A stretch of 64,000 nucleotides of DNA from Exiguobacterium chiriqhucha RW-2 (GTDB taxonomy: Bacteria > Bacillota > Bacilli > Exiguobacteriales > Exiguobacteriaceae). Positions 34,481 to 43,934 of this stretch are shown here, in pieces. The DNA is taken from NCBI RefSeq assembly GCF_000416965.1, contig NZ_ATCL01000020.1:868001-932000 (forward strand). The letters run 5' to 3'. Below the pieces are notes generated by a model. That model made no database searches. It saw only the letters and a program-made list of their open reading frames with translations, and was not told the origin of the DNA. Within the stretch, counting starts at the first letter, position 1; the number at the start of each line of letters is the position of its first letter. The position numbers and the translations under genes were made by a program.

Positions 34481-35154
34481 CAAATCTCAATCGTCGTGTT
34501 CGGCTCAATCAAGAGACCACGTTGGTGCAATTGATCGCAGAACGCCCGTGCGTCTTGTTTGATGGGCGGGAACGTATCAAAATGGATTGGGACGACTCGT
34601 TTCGCTTGGAGCCAGTGCGCCGCATCGAGTGCGTCGACCGGTCCCATCGTGAAGTTATCCCCGATCGGGAGGAAGGCGACGTCAATCTCGAAGCGTTCGC
34701 CGTACAGTTTCATATCCGAAAATAGCGCCGTGTCCCCGGCGTGGTACACCGTGAGTGCGTTCGTCTCGATGATGAACCCGCCCGGCATTCCCATATAAAC
34801 CGGGATGTCGCCCATGTCGAGACTCGAGCTATGGAACGCCTGCGTCATCGTGACGCGGCCGAACGCGAACGAATGGCCGCCCCCGATGTTCATGCCGTGG
34901 ACCGAAAAACCCTTCTTCTCATAATATGTCGCCAGCTCGTGTGTCGCGACGATCGTTGCGCCCGTCTGTTTCGCAATCAATTCGACGTCTTCGATATGGT
35001 CAAAATGGGCGTGGGTGAGCAAGATATAGTCTGCTTTGACACTCGCCGGGTCGACGTCCGTATGCGGATTGCTCGTCAGGAACGGATCGATTAAGACGGA
35101 TGTCCCGTCGATATCGAGTTGCACGGTCGCGTGGCCATAGTAGGTGATCTTCAT
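34480..35154 (-). CDS. UPF0173 metal-dependent hydrolase (YtkL-like)
   Basis: A 224-residue metallo-beta-lactamase-fold protein of the UlaG-like group: [13 protein letters not shown] at the start, the zinc motif [20 protein letters not shown] with the bridging Asp, and a final [13 protein letters not shown]. The family has no established substrate. It is followed directly by the HD phosphohydrolase; a joint role in nucleotide or phosphate-ester turnover is possible but unproven. AGGGAGGA lies before the ATG. Confidence 0.85.
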   Translation of the reverse strand: MKITYYGHATVQLDIDGTSVLIDPFLTSNPHTDVDPASVKADYILLTHAHFDHIEDVELIAKQTGATIVATHELATYYEKKGFSVHGMNIGGGHSFAFGRVTMTQAFHSSSLDMGDIPVYMGMPGGFIIETNALTVYHAGDTALFSDMKLYGERFEIDVAFLPIGDNFTMGPVDALDAAHWLQAKRVVPIHFDTFPPIKQDARAFCDQLHQRGLLIEPNTTIEI

Positions 35155-35193
35155 AGAAATCCTCCCTTTCTGGTGTCAGATGGATCGTTTCAG

Positions 35194-35916
35194 TTATAAG
35201 ACTTTTTCTAAGAAGCGTTTTGCGCGGTCGGTCTGCGGATTGAGGAGCAGGTCGGCCGGTTTGCCTTCCTCCATCAAGATGCCTTCGTCGAGGAAGAGGA
35301 CGCGGTCTGCCACTTCACGGGCGAAGCCCATCTCGTGCGTGACGACGACCATCGTCATCCCAGACTCGGCGAGCCCTTTCATGACATCGAGCACTTCGTT
35401 GACCATCTCTGGGTCGAGCGCTGACGTCGGCTCATCGAACAACATGACGTTCGGCTCCATCGCGAGCGCCCGGGCGATCGCGACACGTTGTTTTTGTCCA
35501 CCCGACAGTTGACTCGGATAGGCGTCGATTTTCTCGGACAATCCGACCCGTTCGAGGAGCTTTTTCGCCCGTTCGATCGCCTCGGCCTTGCTCACTTTCA
35601 AGACGTTGATCGGCGCGTATGTCAAATTGTCGAGCACGCTCATATGCGGGAACAAGTTGAACTGTTGGAACACCATCCCGATATTTTGGCGTGCCTTCGA
35701 GACGTTCGCCCCTTTTTTCGTGAGCTCATAGCCGGCGACGCTGACCGTTCCAGACGTCGGCACCTCGAGCATGTTCAAGCAACGGAGGAACGTCGATTTC
35801 CCCGAACCGGACGGACCGATGACGGCGACGACCTCCCCTTTCTCAATCGATGTCGTAATGCCTTTGAGGACCTCGAGGTCACCAAATTGTTTGTATAAAT
35901 CGTTTACTTGTATCAT
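35194..35916 (-). CDS. artR: Amino acid ABC transporter ATP-binding protein
   Basis: A 240-residue ATPase of the polar amino acid uptake family: Walker [11 protein letters not shown]-loop [11 protein letters not shown], signature LSGGQKQR, Walker [14 protein letters not shown] and [12 protein letters not shown]. Overlaps the permease by four bases. By synteny (between brxB/yqiW and yqjA) it corresponds to ArtR of the arginine transporter ArtPQR of B. subtilis, but the family alone would also allow glutamine or cystine. Confidence 0.88.
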   Translation of the reverse strand: MIQVNDLYKQFGDLEVLKGITTSIEKGEVVAVIGPSGSGKSTFLRCLNMLEVPTSGTVSVAGYELTKKGANVSKARQNIGMVFQQFNLFPHMSVLDNLTYAPINVLKVSKAEAIERAKKLLERVGLSEKIDAYPSQLSGGQKQRVAIARALAMEPNVMLFDEPTSALDPEMVNEVLDVMKGLAESGMTMVVVTHEMGFAREVADRVLFLDEGILMEEGKPADLLLNPQTDRAKRFLEKVL

Positions 35917-36572
35917 CTGCCATCACTCTTTCTAAGCCGTTTTTCTAGACGTTGACCAAGATACGTCAACACCATCACTATTGTAAAGTATATCACACCG
36001 GCAAACAGGAGCGGTTCAAAGTAGATCGCCTTTTGCCCACCGACGATTTGCGCCCGGCGCATGATGTCGAGCACACCGACCGTCGAGACGAGCGCCGATT
36101 CTTTCGTGAGCGTGATCATCTCGTTGACGAGGGCCGGCAAGATGTTTTTGAACGCCTGCGGCAAGATGATTGATCGCAGTTGTTTGACGTACGGGACGCC
36201 AAGGGCATCCGACGCTTCCCACTGGCCTTTATCGACCGCTTGAATCCCGGCCCGAATGATTTCCGAGATATACGCCGCCGAGTTGAGTGAGAAGGCGATG
36301 ACGGCCGATTGGTATGGCGTCGTGATATATCCGGTCAACTGCGGCAATCCGAAGTGGATGATCGCGAGTTGCAAGATGAGCGGGGTTCCGCGGAACACGG
36401 CCGTATAGGCGTGCCCGATGAAGTTGACGAGACGGTTTGGGACGATTTTGAATGTGGCGACGACGACGCCAAGCGTAATCCCGAACAAGGCCGAGACGAG
36501 CACGACTTGGAACATGACGGGAATCCCTTCGAGAATATACGGGATAGAATCATAAATCCGACTAAAATCCAT
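35913..36572 (-). CDS. artQ: Amino acid ABC transporter permease
   Basis: A 219-residue His/Glu/Gln/Arg-type permease with about five transmembrane helices and the EAA loop [34 protein letters not shown] is the family signature near residue 60. AGGAGG precedes the ATG. It lies behind a hairpin terminator that follows the binding-protein gene, so it is probably made in smaller amounts than the binding protein. Confidence 0.88.
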   Translation of the reverse strand: MDFSRIYDSIPYILEGIPVMFQVVLVSALFGITLGVVVATFKIVPNRLVNFIGHAYTAVFRGTPLILQLAIIHFGLPQLTGYITTPYQSAVIAFSLNSAAYISEIIRAGIQAVDKGQWEASDALGVPYVKQLRSIILPQAFKNILPALVNEMITLTKESALVSTVGVLDIMRRAQIVGGQKAIYFEPLLFAGVIYFTIVMVLTYLGQRLEKRLRKSDGR

Positions 36573-36584
36573 TGTGAGTTCCTC

Positions 36585-36619
36585 CTAAAAAAGGCTGACT
36601 GATGCTTTCAGTCAGCCTT
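36585..36619 (-). terminator. Intra-operon attenuating terminator between artP and artQ
   Basis: AAGGCTGACTGA, AAGCA loop, TCAGTCAGCCTT and six T on the minus strand, nine bases after the binding-protein stop and just before the permease ribosome binding site. Confidence 0.85.
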
Positions 36620-36628
36620 CTACAATCT

Positions 36629-37417
36629 TTATTCAGCTGGTGCAGCTTCTTGTTCGAACCATTTTTGAGCCAACTTCTCGATTTCTCCTGAATCGATCAT
36701 CTTGTTCAACTCTTCATTGAACTGATCACGGAGCTCGTCGTCCTTACGGAAGGCAGCGGCTGAACCGGCCTCTTCCTCGTCGACGATTTCAAACGTCGTG
36801 AGTTCGCTGTCTTGATCGAGATATTTCTTCGCGACCGTGTCCTCGATGACCATCGCATCGATGCGGCCGGTCTTGATTTCTTGAATAATCTCTGGAATCT
36901 TGTTCAAGGCGACGATTTCAGCACCCGGGATTTGCTCTTTGGCAATCCCTTCTTGAATCGATCCGAGTTGGACCCCGACTTGTTTCCCGTCCAAGTCCTC
37001 AAGCGACTGGATGGCATCCCCTTTTGACAAAATCAAGTTCTTCGCCGTGAAGTAGATGTCTGAGAAATCGGCGTTCTCTTTCCGTTCTTCTGTCGGTGTC
37101 ATACCCGCCATGACGAAATCGACACGACCGGCGTTGAGCGCCCCGAGCAGGCTCCCGAAGTCCATGTCTTCAATTTTCAATTCGTAGCCCATGTTCTCGG
37201 CCACTTGCTTGGCGATATCGATATCGAATCCGACAATCTCATCCCCGTTCGCCGTATCGACGAATTCATATGGGAAGTAGTCCGCACTCGTCCCCATGAC
37301 GATGACTTTGTCATCTTCATCGGTCGATGTCGAACCTCCTTCGTTCACGTCTGCCCCACAGGCTACAGTAAAAGCGGCTAGGCTTGCGATACATAATGCT
37401 AGAAAACTTTTTTTCAT
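36629..37417 (-). CDS. artP: Amino acid ABC transporter substrate-binding lipoprotein
   Basis: A 262-residue periplasmic-binding-protein-like lipoprotein with signal MKKSFLALCIASLAAFTVACG (lipobox TVAC), acidic linker and the SBP-3 core: VIVMGTSADYFPYEF, GFDIDIAKQVAENMG, and DFVMAGMTPTEERKENADFSDIYF, whose Arg and Asp bind the alpha-amino and carboxyl groups of amino acids. Three close starts exist; AAAGGG nine bases upstream best fits the third. Own promoter; the probable ligand is arginine from synteny with artPQR. Confidence 0.88.
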   Translation of the reverse strand: MKKSFLALCIASLAAFTVACGADVNEGGSTSTDEDDKVIVMGTSADYFPYEFVDTANGDEIVGFDIDIAKQVAENMGYELKIEDMDFGSLLGALNAGRVDFVMAGMTPTEERKENADFSDIYFTAKNLILSKGDAIQSLEDLDGKQVGVQLGSIQEGIAKEQIPGAEIVALNKIPEIIQEIKTGRIDAMVIEDTVAKKYLDQDSELTTFEIVDEEEAGSAAAFRKDDELRDQFNEELNKMIDSGEIEKLAQKWFEQEAAPAE

Positions 37418-37467
37418 GTTCATCGTCCCTTTCTTCAATAGGATGAAATTATCAGAACTTTAACAAA

Positions 37468-37496
37468 ATTATGACATATATGTGAATGTTGCTCAA
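37468..37496 (-). promoter_or_regulatory. Promoter of the art operon
   Basis: Minus-strand TTGAGC (37491-37496), 17 bases, and CATAAT (37468-37473) preceded by TGT (extended -10). The leader is about 45 bases; no T-box or other riboswitch fits in it. Confidence 0.6.
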
Positions 37497-37586
37497 CTGT
37501 TCTCTGACTCATCATATGTCCGACTTGTTCTTCAACCACTATATACACATAATTATTACTTGTAAAGTATATTCATGCATAAAATC

Positions 37587-37635
37587 TAAAAAAAAATACG
37601 GTCACATTCGCTCGTAAGCAAAATAAGTGACCGTA
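37587..37635 (-). terminator. Terminator of the DUF952 gene
   Basis: TACGGTCAC and GTGACCGTA enclose a 21-base loop and are followed by nine T on the minus strand. The left arm lies in the last codons of the DUF952 gene. Confidence 0.8.
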
Positions 37636-37943
37636 CCATTGTCCCGAGAGCCGTAGGGCTGCACTCGTTTGACCGAAGCGATGGGAATGGCGCTATACAC
37701 GTGGGGATAGCGTTCCCCGTCCTCGTCAAACTCATAGTGGAGCAGGCTGCCGAGACGTCCGACATGGAACGAGACGAGCACGACTCGCTCCCCATGATAA
37801 TGTCGACGCACGAATTTCCCGATCTGTTGCGGGGTGCAACAACGAATGTACCCTTCCGTTTGGAGGGTCGGCTCGTTGATCTCGCCGCGCGACAAAGCAA
37901 TCGTATATTCGGCCTCGCTCATGATTTTGACGACTGGTTCCAT
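37602..37943 (-). CDS. DUF952 domain-containing protein
   Basis: A 113-residue cytoplasmic protein with the DUF952 features: TEGYIRCCTPQQIGKFVRRHY near residue 30, VLVSFHVGRLGSLLHYE and ERYPHVYSAIPIASV. The fold is related to ADP-ribosyltransferase-like domains, but the function is unknown. AAGAAGGG precedes the ATG. The two adjacent Cys (CC) differ from the His-Cys usual at that place. It lies between brxB and artP, each with its own terminator. Confidence 0.75.
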   Translation of the reverse strand: MEPVVKIMSEAEYTIALSRGEINEPTLQTEGYIRCCTPQQIGKFVRRHYHGERVVLVSFHVGRLGSLLHYEFDEDGERYPHVYSAIPIASVKRVQPYGSRDNGTVTYFAYERM

Positions 37944-37963
37944 CTCATCGATCCCTTCTTAAG

Positions 37964-37991
37964 GAAAAGCGCAAAGGCAATGCCTCTGCGC
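37964..37991 (-). terminator. Terminator of brxB
   Basis: GCGCAGAGGC, ATT loop, GCCTTTGCGC (one wobble) and TTTT on the minus strand, eight bases after the brxB stop. Confidence 0.8.
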
Positions 37992-37998
37992 TCACTTC

Positions 37999-38427
37999 TT
38001 AGGCGTAGTAAATATCGAACAACGTCTGTAACTGCTCGACGAGCTCTTCGGCCGTCGATGACTCGATTGTGCTCCGTTCGACCATCGTGACGATATTGCC
38101 GTCTTCTAACAGCGCGATCGATGGTGACGACGGGGCGTAACCTTCGAAGTATTCACGGGCGCGGTCAGTCGCTTCACGGTCTTGACCCGCGAACACAGTC
38201 ACGAACTGGTCCGGTTTGACGCCTTCCATCTTATTCACGTACGCTGCTGCCGGACGAGCGATGCCACCGGCACAGCCACATACCGAGTTGACGAGCACGA
38301 GCGTTTTGCCTTCTTTCGTTAACGCCGCGTCGACTTCTTCCGGTGTCGTGAGTTCTGTGTACCCTGCAGAGCGTACCTCATTGCGAGCTTGTTCGACTAC
38401 ATCTTGAAAGTATAGTTGAAAATCCAT
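37999..38427 (-). CDS. brxB: Bacilliredoxin BrxA/BrxB family
   Basis: A 142-residue thioredoxin-like protein with the active site CGC ([14 protein letters not shown]). Bacilliredoxins remove bacillithiol from S-bacillithiolated proteins. The preceding strand KTLVLVNSV and the C-terminal [17 protein letters not shown] match YqiW/YphP. AAAGGGG precedes the ATG. Same syntenic place, next to artPQR, as B. subtilis yqiW. Confidence 0.92.
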   Translation of the reverse strand: MDFQLYFQDVVEQARNEVRSAGYTELTTPEEVDAALTKEGKTLVLVNSVCGCAGGIARPAAAYVNKMEGVKPDQFVTVFAGQDREATDRAREYFEGYAPSSPSIALLEDGNIVTMVERSTIESSTAEELVEQLQTLFDIYYA

Positions 38428-38461
38428 ATTGTTTCCCCTTTCGACTTGCGTCTGTTCTTTC

Positions 38462-39646
38462 TTATTTTACGTCTAGTGGATCGGTTAGGACAAGTCTATC
38501 GCTCAATTGTCCTTCGAGGAACGGTGTCGCGTTCAACAGCGTCTTGAAGGCCACATAGCGGCCCCGCGCTTCAGCGGTCGCTTCCCGGTTCGTCAAATAG
38601 GCCCGGATGAGGATGTTCTTCGGCGTGTGCTCCATATCGATGAACTCGAGGAGTTGCGCCTCATAGCCGACGAGTCCAAGTAATTCGGCCCGAATCGAAT
38701 CGGTGGCGAGCGCCGCGAACCGTTCTTTGACGAGTCCATGCTGCAACATGACGTCAAGGCTCGGTGCCTCAAGTTGACGGTTCAATTCTTTTTGACAACA
38801 CGGCACGCTCAAGATGACTTTCGCCCCCCAACGCACGGCCCGAGCGAGCGCCATATCCGTTGCGACGTCGCACGCATGAAGTGTGACGACCATATCGACC
38901 GCCGTCTCCCCTTCGAACTCATTGATGTCACCGACGAGGAACTCGAGACGTTCATACCCGAGGTCGCGCGCAATCCCGGCACATTCCTCGATGACTTCTT
39001 TCTTCAAATCGAGCCCGGTGATATGGACGTCATAGCCTTTCATCTCATGCAAGAAGTGATAGAGGGCGAACGTCAAATACGACTTCCCGGAGCCGAAATC
39101 GAGAATCCGGATGGTCCGGTCGGTCGGTAAATGTTTGATCGAGTCTTCGATAAATTCGAGGAAGCGGTTGATTTGCTTGAACTTGTCATACTTTTGGCGT
39201 TTCACTTTCCCATCCTCGGACTGGACGCCGAGTCGGATGAGGAACGGTACCGGCTCATCGAGCGGCAACAGGTACTGCTTCTCGCGGTTATGACTCAGCT
39301 TCACTTGTTTGACGGCCGTCTCGCGCTCCTTGAACGTCACTTTGAACTTTTTAGACAGTTGAAAGTGGAACTCGGACGCCTTCAACTGGAACTGTCCTTG
39401 GCGGAACGTCTCGAGCAATTCATCGAGTTCGATGACCGCCTCGTCCGGTGTGAGATTTTTATGTTTCATTACCCGTTCAAATTGGTATTCGAATTGTATA
39501 TGGTACTCGCCTTTCAACAGGACCGGCTTCAATTTGACCCGGCGTAAATCGTTCGACTTTTGACGCGGTTGACTGATTGTCGCTGTGACGAGCTCGTTCT
39601 GGCGAATCACATCAGCCAGCCGTTCGGTTAATGCTGTATATTCCAC
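38462..39646 (-). CDS. SAM-dependent methyltransferase (Methyltransf_32-type)
   Basis: A 394-residue class I methyltransferase. The N-terminal 150 residues form a separate basic domain ([24 protein letters not shown]); the SAM-binding motif [19 protein letters not shown] follows, then [18 protein letters not shown] and [12 protein letters not shown], typical of the PF13679 group near tRNA:m4X methyltransferases. An RNA substrate is likely but not shown. An ATG at 39655 touches the ribosome binding site; GTG 39646, nine bases after AAAGG, is preferred. Confidence 0.75.
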   Translation of the reverse strand: MEYTALTERLADVIRQNELVTATISQPRQKSNDLRRVKLKPVLLKGEYHIQFEYQFERVMKHKNLTPDEAVIELDELLETFRQGQFQLKASEFHFQLSKKFKVTFKERETAVKQVKLSHNREKQYLLPLDEPVPFLIRLGVQSEDGKVKRQKYDKFKQINRFLEFIEDSIKHLPTDRTIRILDFGSGKSYLTFALYHFLHEMKGYDVHITGLDLKKEVIEECAGIARDLGYERLEFLVGDINEFEGETAVDMVVTLHACDVATDMALARAVRWGAKVILSVPCCQKELNRQLEAPSLDVMLQHGLVKERFAALATDSIRAELLGLVGYEAQLLEFIDMEHTPKNILIRAYLTNREATAEARGRYVAFKTLLNATPFLEGQLSDRLVLTDPLDVK

Positions 39647-39673
39647 TGCGTTCATCCTTTTTTCAATAGTTTC

Positions 39674-39699
39674 GAAACTTTTGTTCACGTGTATTCGTA
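39674..39699 (+). promoter_or_regulatory. Sigma-W-type ECF promoter of spo0M
   Basis: GAAAC (39674-39678), 17 bases, CGTA (39696-39699): the pattern TGAAAC-N16-CGTA of ECF sigma factors such as SigW. It overlaps an imperfect inverted repeat CACGTGTATTCGT / ACGAACACGTG (39685-39721). Spo0M of B. subtilis is in the SigW regulon. Confidence 0.55.
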
Positions 39700-39745
39700 C
39701 ATACTATTACACGAACACGTGCAAACGTCAAAGGAGGATCATTGT

Positions 39746-40522
39746 ATGTTCAAAAAGTTATTATCATCGATTGGAATCGGCGCCGCGACGGTGGATACGC
39801 GACTCGAAGAGAGTGCCTGTGTGCCAGGCGGGACACTGAATGGTGTCGTCCATATCAAGGGCGGTAGCACCGAGCAATCGGTCGACCGGATTTACATCTT
39901 CTTCAACACGCTCTATAAGCATGAGGTGAACGACAAGACGACGTATTCGACGTTCACGATCGAGAAGATTTTGTTGAACGAAGCGCCGTTCATGATCGGT
40001 CCCGAAGAAGTGAAGGAAATCCCGTTCACGATTGACGTGCCGTTCAACACGCCGATTTCGGTCAGCCAATCGAAATCGTGGATCGAGACCGGTCTCGATA
40101 TCGCCCAGGCCGTCGACCCGAAAGACGAGGACTCGATTCTCGTCAAACCGAACCAGGCCCAGCAGGTCGTCCTCGACGTGCTCGACGACATCGGCTTCCG
40201 CTTGAAGAAGGCCGATACGGAGATGCTTCCGGCCCGCCATCGTTCCGGCCGTCTCCCGATTGCCCAAGAGCTCGAATACTCGCCGAACGGGACGAGCTAC
40301 GGACGTAAACTCGATGAGCTCGAAGTCGTCATGCTCCAAACAGAATCGTCGTTAGACTTATTGATTCAAGTCGACAAGAGCGTCCACAATCTCGGCAGCC
40401 TGTTCGCCGACTTGACCGGGACCGACGAATCGACACACCGCCTCAGCTACACGAACGCCGAGCTCACTTCGCCCGAACGCATCCGCCGCGATATCGAAGC
40501 GTTGATTGAACGTTCCATCTGA
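39746..40522 (+). CDS. spo0M: Spo0M (SpoOM) arrestin-like protein
   Basis: A 258-residue beta-sandwich protein of the arrestin fold: FKKLLSSIGIGAATVDTRLE at the start, PGGTLNGVVHIKGGSTEQSVDRIYIFF, and EIPFTIDVPFNTPIS. In Bacillus it affects sporulation and cell division and lies in the SigW envelope-stress regulon. AAAGGAGGATC fixes ATG 39746, while the frame is open 19 codons more. Retained although the surrounding region has lost sporulation genes, so a role in envelope stress is likelier here. Confidence 0.9.
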   Translation: MFKKLLSSIGIGAATVDTRLEESACVPGGTLNGVVHIKGGSTEQSVDRIYIFFNTLYKHEVNDKTTYSTFTIEKILLNEAPFMIGPEEVKEIPFTIDVPFNTPISVSQSKSWIETGLDIAQAVDPKDEDSILVKPNQAQQVVLDVLDDIGFRLKKADTEMLPARHRSGRLPIAQELEYSPNGTSYGRKLDELEVVMLQTESSLDLLIQVDKSVHNLGSLFADLTGTDESTHRLSYTNAELTSPERIRRDIEALIERSI

Positions 40523-40530
40523 ACCATGTT

Positions 40531-40557
40531 GCCACGGACAATTCCGTGGCTTTTTTA
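40531..40557 (+). terminator. Terminator of spo0M
   Basis: GCCACGGA, CAAT loop, TCCGTGGC and seven T, eight bases after the stop. Confidence 0.88.
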
Positions 40558-40567
40558 TTTTCCATAT

Positions 40568-40597
40568 GAAAAATCCTGCCTTCGACTGAAGGCAGGA
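40568..40597 (-). terminator. Terminator of the bkd operon
   Basis: TCCTGCCTTC, AGTC loop, GAAGGCAGGA followed by TTTTTC on the minus strand, six bases after the bkdB stop. Confidence 0.88.
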
Positions 40598-40603
40598 CGT
40601 GAA

Positions 40604-41926
40604 TCAATAGAGCGTATACGTGTCTGGGTCGATCGATTCGAGCGACTGCTTGATCGCCTGCAAGAACTGACCGGCGACGAGACCGTCGAGGACACGGTGG
40701 TCGACCGACATGCACAAGTTGACCATGTCACGCGCCGCGAACATCCCATTCACCCAAACCGGACGTTTCACGATCGACTCGACCGACAGGATCGCCGCTT
40801 GTGGATAGTTCAAGATCGGTGCCGATTGAATCGAACCGAACGCACCCGTATTGTTGATCGTGAACGTGCCGCCACGCATCTCGTCCGCTTTCAAGCGGTT
40901 GCCGCGGGCACGGGCCGCGACGTCTTGAAGTGCGACGGCGAGCCCTTTGATGTTCTTCTCGTCCGCATGCTTGATGACCGGGACGTAGAGGGCGTCGTTC
41001 GCCGCGACGGCGACCGACAGATGGATATCCTGATGGACTTTGATGTGATCGCCTGCCCATTCCGAGTTCATCATCGGATGCTTCTTGAGCGCCTCGATCG
41101 CCGCCTTCATGAAGAACGGCATGAACGTCAGTTTGACACCTTCCCGTTTGAAGAACTCGTCTTTCAACTTGGCCCGGGCCGTGACGAGGTTCGTCACATC
41201 GACCTCGATCATGAGCCACGCATGCGGGGCCTCATGTTTCGAGCGGACCATGTTGTTCGCAATCGCTTGACGGACACCTGCCGTCGGAATGAGTTCGACT
41301 CGGTCCGACGACCCGTCGGTTACCGGCACAGATGGTGATACGGAAGGTGCCGCGGCCGTCTCAGGTACGTCGAGCTTCGTTTGTGTCATCGTCTCTTGGA
41401 CCGGCACTTGCGTCGCCGCTTCCGGCTTGACCGGACGGCCTTCCGATAAGTAGCGGAGGACATCTTTGCGCGTGATGCGACCACCGAGGCCACTGCCGTC
41501 GAGTTCGTTCAAGTCAATCGCGTTCTCATTGGCGAGTCGGATGACGGCCGGCGAGAAACGACCGTTATTATTCTGTTTTCGTGGTGCGGCCGACGCTACA
41601 GTGACCGCTTGCTTCGTCTCGACCGGGGCCGCTTCGACTTGTGCCGGTTCTGCTACCACTTCTGCTTTCGCTGGCGCCGAATCGGCACCTTCGACTTCCA
41701 TGACGAGGACCGGTGTGCCGACGGCGACCGTGTCGCCTTCACTGATTAAAATCTGTTTCACGACACCGGCACTCGTCGCCGGAATCTCAGCGGTTACTTT
41801 ATCGGTCATGACTTCGGCGAGCGGCTCATACTCCTCGACGCGGTCACCTGGTTTGACGAGAAACGTTGTGATCGTCCCCTCAGTGACACTTTCCCCGAGC
41901 TGTGGCATTTTAATTGTCTGTTCCAT
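40604..41926 (-). CDS. bkdB: Branched-chain 2-oxo acid dehydrogenase E2 (lipoamide acyltransferase)
   Basis: A 440-residue E2 core of the branched-chain 2-oxo acid dehydrogenase complex. One lipoyl domain with the lipoyl Lys43 in MTDKVTAE, a Pro/Ala/Val-rich linker, the E1/E3-binding domain (SPAVIRLANENAIDLNELDGSGLGGRITRKDVLRYL region, 130-170), a second linker and the catalytic domain with MSVDHRVLDG containing the active His. It forms a cubic or dodecahedral core that takes acyl groups from E1. Last gene of the bkd operon. Confidence 0.93.
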   Translation of the reverse strand: MEQTIKMPQLGESVTEGTITTFLVKPGDRVEEYEPLAEVMTDKVTAEIPATSAGVVKQILISEGDTVAVGTPVLVMEVEGADSAPAKAEVVAEPAQVEAAPVETKQAVTVASAAPRKQNNNGRFSPAVIRLANENAIDLNELDGSGLGGRITRKDVLRYLSEGRPVKPEAATQVPVQETMTQTKLDVPETAAAPSVSPSVPVTDGSSDRVELIPTAGVRQAIANNMVRSKHEAPHAWLMIEVDVTNLVTARAKLKDEFFKREGVKLTFMPFFMKAAIEALKKHPMMNSEWAGDHIKVHQDIHLSVAVAANDALYVPVIKHADEKNIKGLAVALQDVAARARGNRLKADEMRGGTFTINNTGAFGSIQSAPILNYPQAAILSVESIVKRPVWVNGMFAARDMVNLCMSVDHRVLDGLVAGQFLQAIKQSLESIDPDTYTLY

Positions 41927-41937
41927 ATGACCCCTCC

Positions 41938-42918
41938 TTAAAAGGCGGCGAGCTGACGTGCCCGCTCCGCGATTTTTTCAGGGGATACGATGAAGAACTT
42001 CTCCATCGGTGGTGCATACGGCATCGACGGAACGTCCGGTCCCGCCAGACGCTCGATCGGCGCATCGAGTTCGAACAGCGCTTTCTCCGCGATGATGGCC
42101 GCGACTTCCCCGATGATGCTGCCTTCCTTATTGTCCTCGGTGACGAGGAGCACTTTCCCGGTCTTCTTGACGGCTTCGACGATCCCTTCTTGGTCGAGCG
42201 GATAGATCGTGCGCAAATCGAGGATGTGCGTGCTGATGCCTTCGGCTTCGAGCGTTTTCGCCGCTTCCTGGGCCATGTGGACGCACAGACCGTACGTGAT
42301 GATTGTGATGTCGTCACCTTCCCGCTTGACGGCGGCCTTGCCGATTTCGACCGTATAGTCGTCAGTCGGAAGGTCGGCTTTCAAGAGGCGGTACGCTCGT
42401 TTATGTTCGAAGAAGAGGACCGGGTCGTTCGAGCGGATCGCTGCCTTGAGCAACCCTTTCGCATCGACCGGGTCAGATGGGATGACGACTTTAAGTCCAG
42501 GCGTCGAGTTGAACATCGCCTCGACCGATTGGGAGTGATAGAGTGCGCCATGAATCCCGCCGCCGAACGGTGCACGGATGACCATCGGGCACGTCCAATC
42601 GTTATTTGAACGGTAGCGGATTTTTGCCGCTTCGGAGACGATTTGGTTGACCGCTGGCATGATGAAGTCGGCGAATTGCATTTCGGCGATCGGACGCATG
42701 CCATACATGGCCGCCCCGATCCCGACACCTGCGATTGCGCTCTCGGCGAGCGGCGCATCGATGACGCGGTCCTCGCCGTACTTCTCAATCAAGCCTTGCG
42801 TCGCGCGGAATACACCGCCTCGGACGCCGACATCTTCCCCGAGCACGAAGACGTTCTCATCGCGATCCATTTCTTCATGGATCGCTTCATTGATCGCTTC
42901 AATAAACGTTTTCATCAC
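41938..42918 (-). CDS. bkdAB: Branched-chain 2-oxo acid dehydrogenase E1 beta
   Basis: A 326-residue beta subunit of the thiamine-diphosphate E1. It contains VLGEDVGVRGGVFRATQGL with the Glu that activates ThDP, the pyrimidine-binding segment, and the C-terminal transketolase domain (EGISTHILDLRTIYPLDQEGIVEAVKKTGK). It decarboxylates 2-oxo acids from Leu, Ile and Val with the alpha subunit. Overlaps bkdAA by four bases. Confidence 0.93.
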   Translation of the reverse strand: MMKTFIEAINEAIHEEMDRDENVFVLGEDVGVRGGVFRATQGLIEKYGEDRVIDAPLAESAIAGVGIGAAMYGMRPIAEMQFADFIMPAVNQIVSEAAKIRYRSNNDWTCPMVIRAPFGGGIHGALYHSQSVEAMFNSTPGLKVVIPSDPVDAKGLLKAAIRSNDPVLFFEHKRAYRLLKADLPTDDYTVEIGKAAVKREGDDITIITYGLCVHMAQEAAKTLEAEGISTHILDLRTIYPLDQEGIVEAVKKTGKVLLVTEDNKEGSIIGEVAAIIAEKALFELDAPIERLAGPDVPSMPYAPPMEKFFIVSPEKIAERARQLAAF

Positions 42919-43922
42919 ATTTCCCCCTCGTACACATGGTCCATCGTCGATTCAGGAGACGCATATGGTGCCTTATCGGCGTAAGCAGTCGCCTCATTGA
43001 CTTCACGATCGACGTTCGCCTCGATCTCTGCGAGTTCTTCCTCGGTCATGACGCCATCTTCAATCAAACGCTTCCGGAACAATTGATTCCCGTCACGATT
43101 CTTAAGGTCGGCCAACTCTTCGACCGAGCGATACGCTTTGTCATCGTCATCCGACGAGTGCGGTACGAGACGTTCGACTTCGGCTTCGATGAGCGTCGGG
43201 CCTTCGCCGCGAAGGGCGCGGGCGCGGGCTTCTTTCACGGCGACATAAACGGCAATCGGATCTGTCCCATCGACCGTGACGCCTGGCATCCCGTAACCTT
43301 TGGCGCGGTCCGATACGCGCTCGCAAGCGAGTTGCTTCGAGAGCGGTACCGAGATGGCGTACTTGTTGTTCTCACAGAACAAAATCACAGGCAACTTATG
43401 CACGCCCGCGAAGTTCGCACCTTCGTGGAAGTCACCTTGGTTCGACGAGCCTTCTCCGAACGAGACGAACGTGACGAGCTCTTCTTTTTTCAGTTTGGCG
43501 GCGAGCGCCACACCGACCGCATGCGGCACTTGTGTCGTCACCGGAGACGAGCCCGTCACGATGCGATGCTGTTTCGAACCGAAATGGCCCGGCATTTGAC
43601 GGCCGCCTGAGTTTGGGTCTTCCGCCTTGGCGAACGCCGACAACATTAAATCGCGAGCCGTCTGTCCGAAGTGGAGGACAACGGCGACATCGCGGTAATA
43701 CGGAAGAATATAGTCCGTCCCTTTTTCGAGCGCGAACGCCGCCCCGACTTGGGCCGCCTCTTGTCCTTGACACGAGACGACGAACGGGATTTTTCCGGCA
43801 CGGTTCAATTTCCACATGCGCTCATCGATTTTACGGGCACGGACCATCGTCTCGTACATCGCACCGAGGTCTTGTTTCGTCAATCCTAGTTCCTCATATG
43901 AATTCACAGTCATCTGTTCCAT
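42915..43922 (-). CDS. bkdAA: Branched-chain 2-oxo acid dehydrogenase E1 alpha
   Basis: A 335-residue alpha subunit with the ThDP motif beginning GEGSSNQGDFHEG and ending in NN (ENNKYAIS), and the phosphorylation-loop region VPHSSDDDDKAYR, which is not regulated in bacteria. The HFGSKQHRIVTGSSPVTTQVPHAVG stretch distinguishes branched-chain from pyruvate E1. AGGAGG lies before the ATG; 12 bases separate it from lpdV. Confidence 0.93.
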   Translation of the reverse strand: MEQMTVNSYEELGLTKQDLGAMYETMVRARKIDERMWKLNRAGKIPFVVSCQGQEAAQVGAAFALEKGTDYILPYYRDVAVVLHFGQTARDLMLSAFAKAEDPNSGGRQMPGHFGSKQHRIVTGSSPVTTQVPHAVGVALAAKLKKEELVTFVSFGEGSSNQGDFHEGANFAGVHKLPVILFCENNKYAISVPLSKQLACERVSDRAKGYGMPGVTVDGTDPIAVYVAVKEARARALRGEGPTLIEAEVERLVPHSSDDDDKAYRSVEELADLKNRDGNQLFRKRLIEDGVMTEEELAEIEANVDREVNEATAYADKAPYASPESTMDHVYEGEM

Positions 43923-43934
43923 TCTGTTTCCTCC

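Noticed and set aside
37418-37467. T-box or other riboswitch before the art operon
   Set aside because: The leader after the predicted promoter is about 45 bases and shows no terminator or T-box motif.
40526-41338. 270-residue plus-strand ORF opposite bkdB
   Set aside because: Antisense shadow of the E2 gene; composition rich in Arg, Asp and His as expected for a complementary frame.
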